NCBI GenBank assembly: GCA_021807585.1
Contig: JAKBCQ010000122.1
Span: 1-7,170, forward strand
Direction: 5' to 3'
Source: Planctomycetota bacterium
GTDB taxonomy: Bacteria > Planctomycetota > Planctomycetia > Isosphaerales > Isosphaeraceae
DNA length: 7,170 nucleotides
The notes under the pieces were generated by a model. The model saw only the letters and a list, made by a program, of their open reading frames with translations, was not told where the DNA came from and made no database searches. Below, piece by piece: positions 5,833 to 7,170 of this stretch (position 1 is its first letter; every line of letters begins with the position of its first letter). A program made the position numbers and the translations under genes.

Positions 5833-6908
5833 TAGGAGGGCGAACCTCCGTGTGAGCCCGTTACAACGAAATCCTGATCACAAACGCCGGTTCGGTCGGC
5901 GCCTCGCCCTCCCGGAATACAAATGCCGGCTCGGTCCGCGCCTCGCCCTCCCGGAATCGACATTTCGGCGCCGGTGATCTGGCGGGAGGGCGAACCGCCG
6001 TGTGAGCCCTTTTCAACGGATTCCTTATCACAAACGCCGGCTCGGTCGGCGCCTCGCCCTCCCGGAATCGTCATTTCGGCGCCGGTGATCGGAAGGGAGG
6101 GCGAACTCTTAAGGGAGGGCGAACCTCCGTGTGAGCCCTTTTCAATCAATTCATTTTCACAAATGCCGGCTCGGTCGGCGCCTCGCCCTCCCGAAATCAA
6201 CATTTCGGCGCCGGTGATCTGAAGGGAGGGCGAACCTCCGTGTGAGCCGTCTTGATTTGTTTGATTTTGATAAATGCCGGCTCGGTCGGCGCCTCGCCCG
6301 CCCGAAATCGACATTTCGGCTTCGATGATCTGGCGGGAGGGCGAACCGCCGTGTGAGCCCTTTTCAATGAATTCATTTTCACAAACGCCGGCTCGGTCGG
6401 CGCCTCGGCCGCCCGAATCGATGTCGCGCAATCCTTGCCGACGTTCCTTTTGCAACAGACGCAATTCGGCCATTGTGCCGGCCAAACAACGTAAAAGATG
6501 CGCCTCGTATTTGATGATCGTTTGAAGCGTCGACGGATCGGCTGAAATGCGCTGATCTTGAGCATTCGCCGGATCTTCGCATGTTGGGATCGATCCGGCT
6601 TCGATTGCTCCGAACTTCGCGTCGATCTCGAAACGGGTGACGCGATTGAGCCGCCACAAATAGAGCGCAGCACGCTGAGCGTACAAGGTTTCGAGCGCCC
6701 AGACGGGGCAAAGTTCGCGAACGACGGTCTCGCGATGGGCGAGCCAATCTTCGAGCGATTCACGCCCTTCGATCACGGGATTGATCGAGAAAATGCCGTG
6801 ATCGAGCGCATTTTGAGTCGCGGACGTCCCGGATTTCCGGGAATGCGCTTCATTCGCGGGTGTGGTCTTGTGCGGATCGGCGATCGGGCGGACTAGGGTG
6901 TTGTTCAT
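5757..6908 (-). CDS. Uncharacterised RNALxHG-type family protein with a C-terminal array of 37-residue repeats
   Basis: The 383-residue protein has two parts. Residues 1-160 resemble a widespread uncharacterised family of planctomycetes and acidobacteria: QNALDHGIF at 32-40 (typical members have RNALKHGL), an acidic helix ESLEDWLAHRETVVREL (50-66), LYLWRLNRVTRFE at 82-94, and a final helical block IIKYEAHLLR...LRLLQKERR (131-157). Its function is unknown. From residue 165 the chain is built of repeats: GGRGADRAG, a variable polar stretch of about 9 residues, GSHGGSPS, then QITGAEMSIP. There are five full copies and one truncated one, which follow the 80-bp palindromes in the DNA. The tail of about 25 residues comes from the 47-bp tandem repeat. 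No signal peptide or membrane segment is seen. The ATG at 6908 lacks a clear Shine-Dalgarno sequence; a GTG nine codons upstream (6935) is an alternative. The N-terminal domain is probably real, but whether the repeat half is made as protein is unproven. Confidence 0.6.
   Translation of the reverse strand: MNNTLVRPIADPHKTTPANEAHSRKSGTSATQNALDHGIFSINPVIEGRESLEDWLAHRETVVRELCPVWALETLYAQRAALYLWRLNRVTRFEIDAKFGAIEAGSIPTCEDPANAQDQRISADPSTLQTIIKYEAHLLRCLAGTMAELRLLQKERRQGLRDIDSGGRGADRAGVCENEFIEKGSHGGSPSRQIIEAEMSISGGRGADRAGIYQNQTNQDGSHGGSPSLQITGAEMLISGGRGADRAGICENELIEKGSHGGSPSLKSSPSLPITGAEMTIPGGRGADRAGVCDKESVEKGSHGGSPSRQITGAEMSIPGGRGADRAGICIPGGRGADRTGVCDQDFVVTGSHGGSPSYTRRTDTQKLTDFRSPCHGAQIPRN
5914..5952. 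repeat. Truncated repeat copy: right arm only (39 bp)
   Basis: After unit 1 a second right arm (5928-5952, with GGTCCGCG in place of GGTCGGCG) follows a 14-bp linker that includes the unit's AAATGCC edge. It adds exactly 39 bp, or 13 codons, so the minus-strand frame is preserved and an extra GGRGADRAG block is encoded. It probably arose by unequal exchange or slippage between units. Confidence 0.85.
6095..6112. repeat. Truncated repeat copy: duplicated left-arm start (18 bp)
   Basis: GGGAGGGCGAA at 6095-6105 repeats the start of unit 3's left arm at 6113, separated by CTCTTAA. The insertion is exactly 18 bp, or six codons, and accounts for the extra SLKSSPS segment in the protein. It keeps the frame. 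Confidence 0.85.
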
Positions 6909-7039
6909 GGTGGAAAATCTTTCGTCGAAGATCACTTGTTCCGCGTATTGTCAATATTCGTCCGGATTCGATTGCTTTCAGGCGGAGACGACTGGATCGA
7001 TTGCGTGATAATCGCTCGCCTGACGCATCTCTAGGCGGA

Positions 7040-7068
7040 ATTCTACGATATCCGGGGTGATACGTCAA
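7040..7068 (-). promoter_or_regulatory. Predicted sigma70-type promoter of the repeat-protein gene
   Basis: On the minus strand TTGACG (7068-7063) is followed after exactly 17 bp by TAGAAT (7045-7040); each hexamer matches the consensus at five of six positions. Transcription would begin near 7033, leaving a leader of about 125 nt before the ATG at 6908, or about 98 nt before the GTG at 6935. It is the strongest promoter-like pair I found in the window. Confidence 0.5.
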
Positions 7069-7137
7069 GTAGATTTAGAATAGAATTGCGTTTTCTCTGG
7101 AATCACGAGATTTGCGACCGTATGCGGAACGATTCTT

Positions 7138-7170
7138 GCTCCCTCCCCGCGTGCGGGGAGAGCCGGGGAG
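7138..7170. repeat. Edge of a GC-rich dispersed palindromic repeat (runs off the window)
   Basis: The end of the window reads CTCCCTCCCCGC, GT, then GCGGGGAGAGCCGGGGAG. CTCCCCGC (7143-7150) and GCGGGGAG (7153-7160) form an 8-bp stem with a 2-nt loop. The wording resembles the common 'CCCTCTCCCCGC...GCGGGGAGAGGG' intergenic repeats of GC-rich bacteria. It has no T-run, so I do not call it a terminator. Confidence 0.5.

Larger units (their letters stand above)
5834..6414. repeat. Array of five 80-bp imperfect palindromes, period 111 bp
   Basis: Full units lie at 5834-5913, 5984-6063, 6113-6192, 6224-6303 and 6335-6414, each 80 bp. Each has a left arm starting GGGAGGGCGAACC (AGGAGGG in unit 1), a variable A/T-rich loop of about 30 nt, and a right arm ending GGCGCCTCGCCCTCCC. 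Over 25 arm positions about 20 pair, so each unit could fold into a long hairpin. Units are joined by a conserved 31-bp spacer containing CATTTCGGCGCCGGTGATC. The loops vary most; the right arm of unit 5, nearest the N-terminal domain, is the most diverged. The repeat is open in several frames, giving EGEPPCEP...PARSAPRPPG on the plus strand and GGRGADRAG...GSHGGSPS on the minus strand. It resembles REP/MITE-like dispersed palindromes, here amplified in tandem. Confidence 0.93.

Noticed and set aside
5834..6414. CRISPR array
   Set aside because: Units are 80 bp with conserved 31-bp spacers; the variable part lies inside each palindrome, and no cas genes are present.
5923..6525. Plus-strand genes in the repeat array (frames at 5923-6222 and 6274-6525)
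   Set aside because: They consist only of the repeat read from the other strand, have no conserved domain and no Shine-Dalgarno sequence; the minus frame is continuous with a recognisable domain.

Overview
The window looks like a planctomycete chromosome, probably of the Isosphaera/Singulisphaera group. This rests on an LpxC-FabZ fusion inside a lipid A operon, on a dense array of the 'EGEPPCEP / GSHGGSPS' palindromic repeats that I associate with planctomycete genomes, and on a protein family with a QNALDHG (RNALxHG-type) signature. The assignment comes from reading the sequence, not from a database search.

Layout. Positions 1-4278 hold a leftward (minus-strand) envelope operon. A promoter near 4250-4278 is followed by a periplasmic OmpH/Skp-like chaperone (3355-4089), a bifunctional LpxC-FabZ (1826-3235), LpxA (864-1664) and a Gfo/Idh/MocA oxidoreductase that overlaps lpxA by one base and leaves the window at position 1. 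LpxA acylates the UDP-GlcNAc-type precursor, LpxC deacetylates the product, FabZ works in the fatty-acid cycle that supplies 3-hydroxyacyl-ACP, and OmpH chaperones outer-membrane proteins. The oxidoreductase next to lpxA sits where GnnA (UDP-GlcNAc 3-dehydrogenase) sits in organisms that make N-acylated (GlcN3N) lipid A, so that role is a testable proposal.

Positions 4279-5691 (about 1.4 kb) hold no gene I can support. They contain a perfect 16-bp inverted repeat at 4474-4535 that may end leftward transcription, several smaller hairpins, and a G/T-rich, C-poor stretch (about 4980-5520).

Positions 5692-6908 form an accessory locus. A minus-strand gene (5757-6908) with its own promoter (7040-7068) encodes an about 160-residue N-terminal domain of a widespread uncharacterised family. 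Its C-terminal half is made entirely of five 37-residue repeats, each encoded by an 80-bp imperfect palindrome plus a 31-bp spacer. All insertions in the array are multiples of three, so the frame is kept. The gene ends inside a separate 3 x 47-bp tandem repeat. The palindrome CGATCG, very frequent elsewhere in the window, is absent from about 5.37 to 6.88 kb, which suggests a different origin for this locus. The right edge (7138-7170) begins another GC-rich dispersed repeat.

The lipid A operon is well supported. The best candidate for something undescribed is the repeat-built protein and its palindromic array; the GnnA-like gene comes second.
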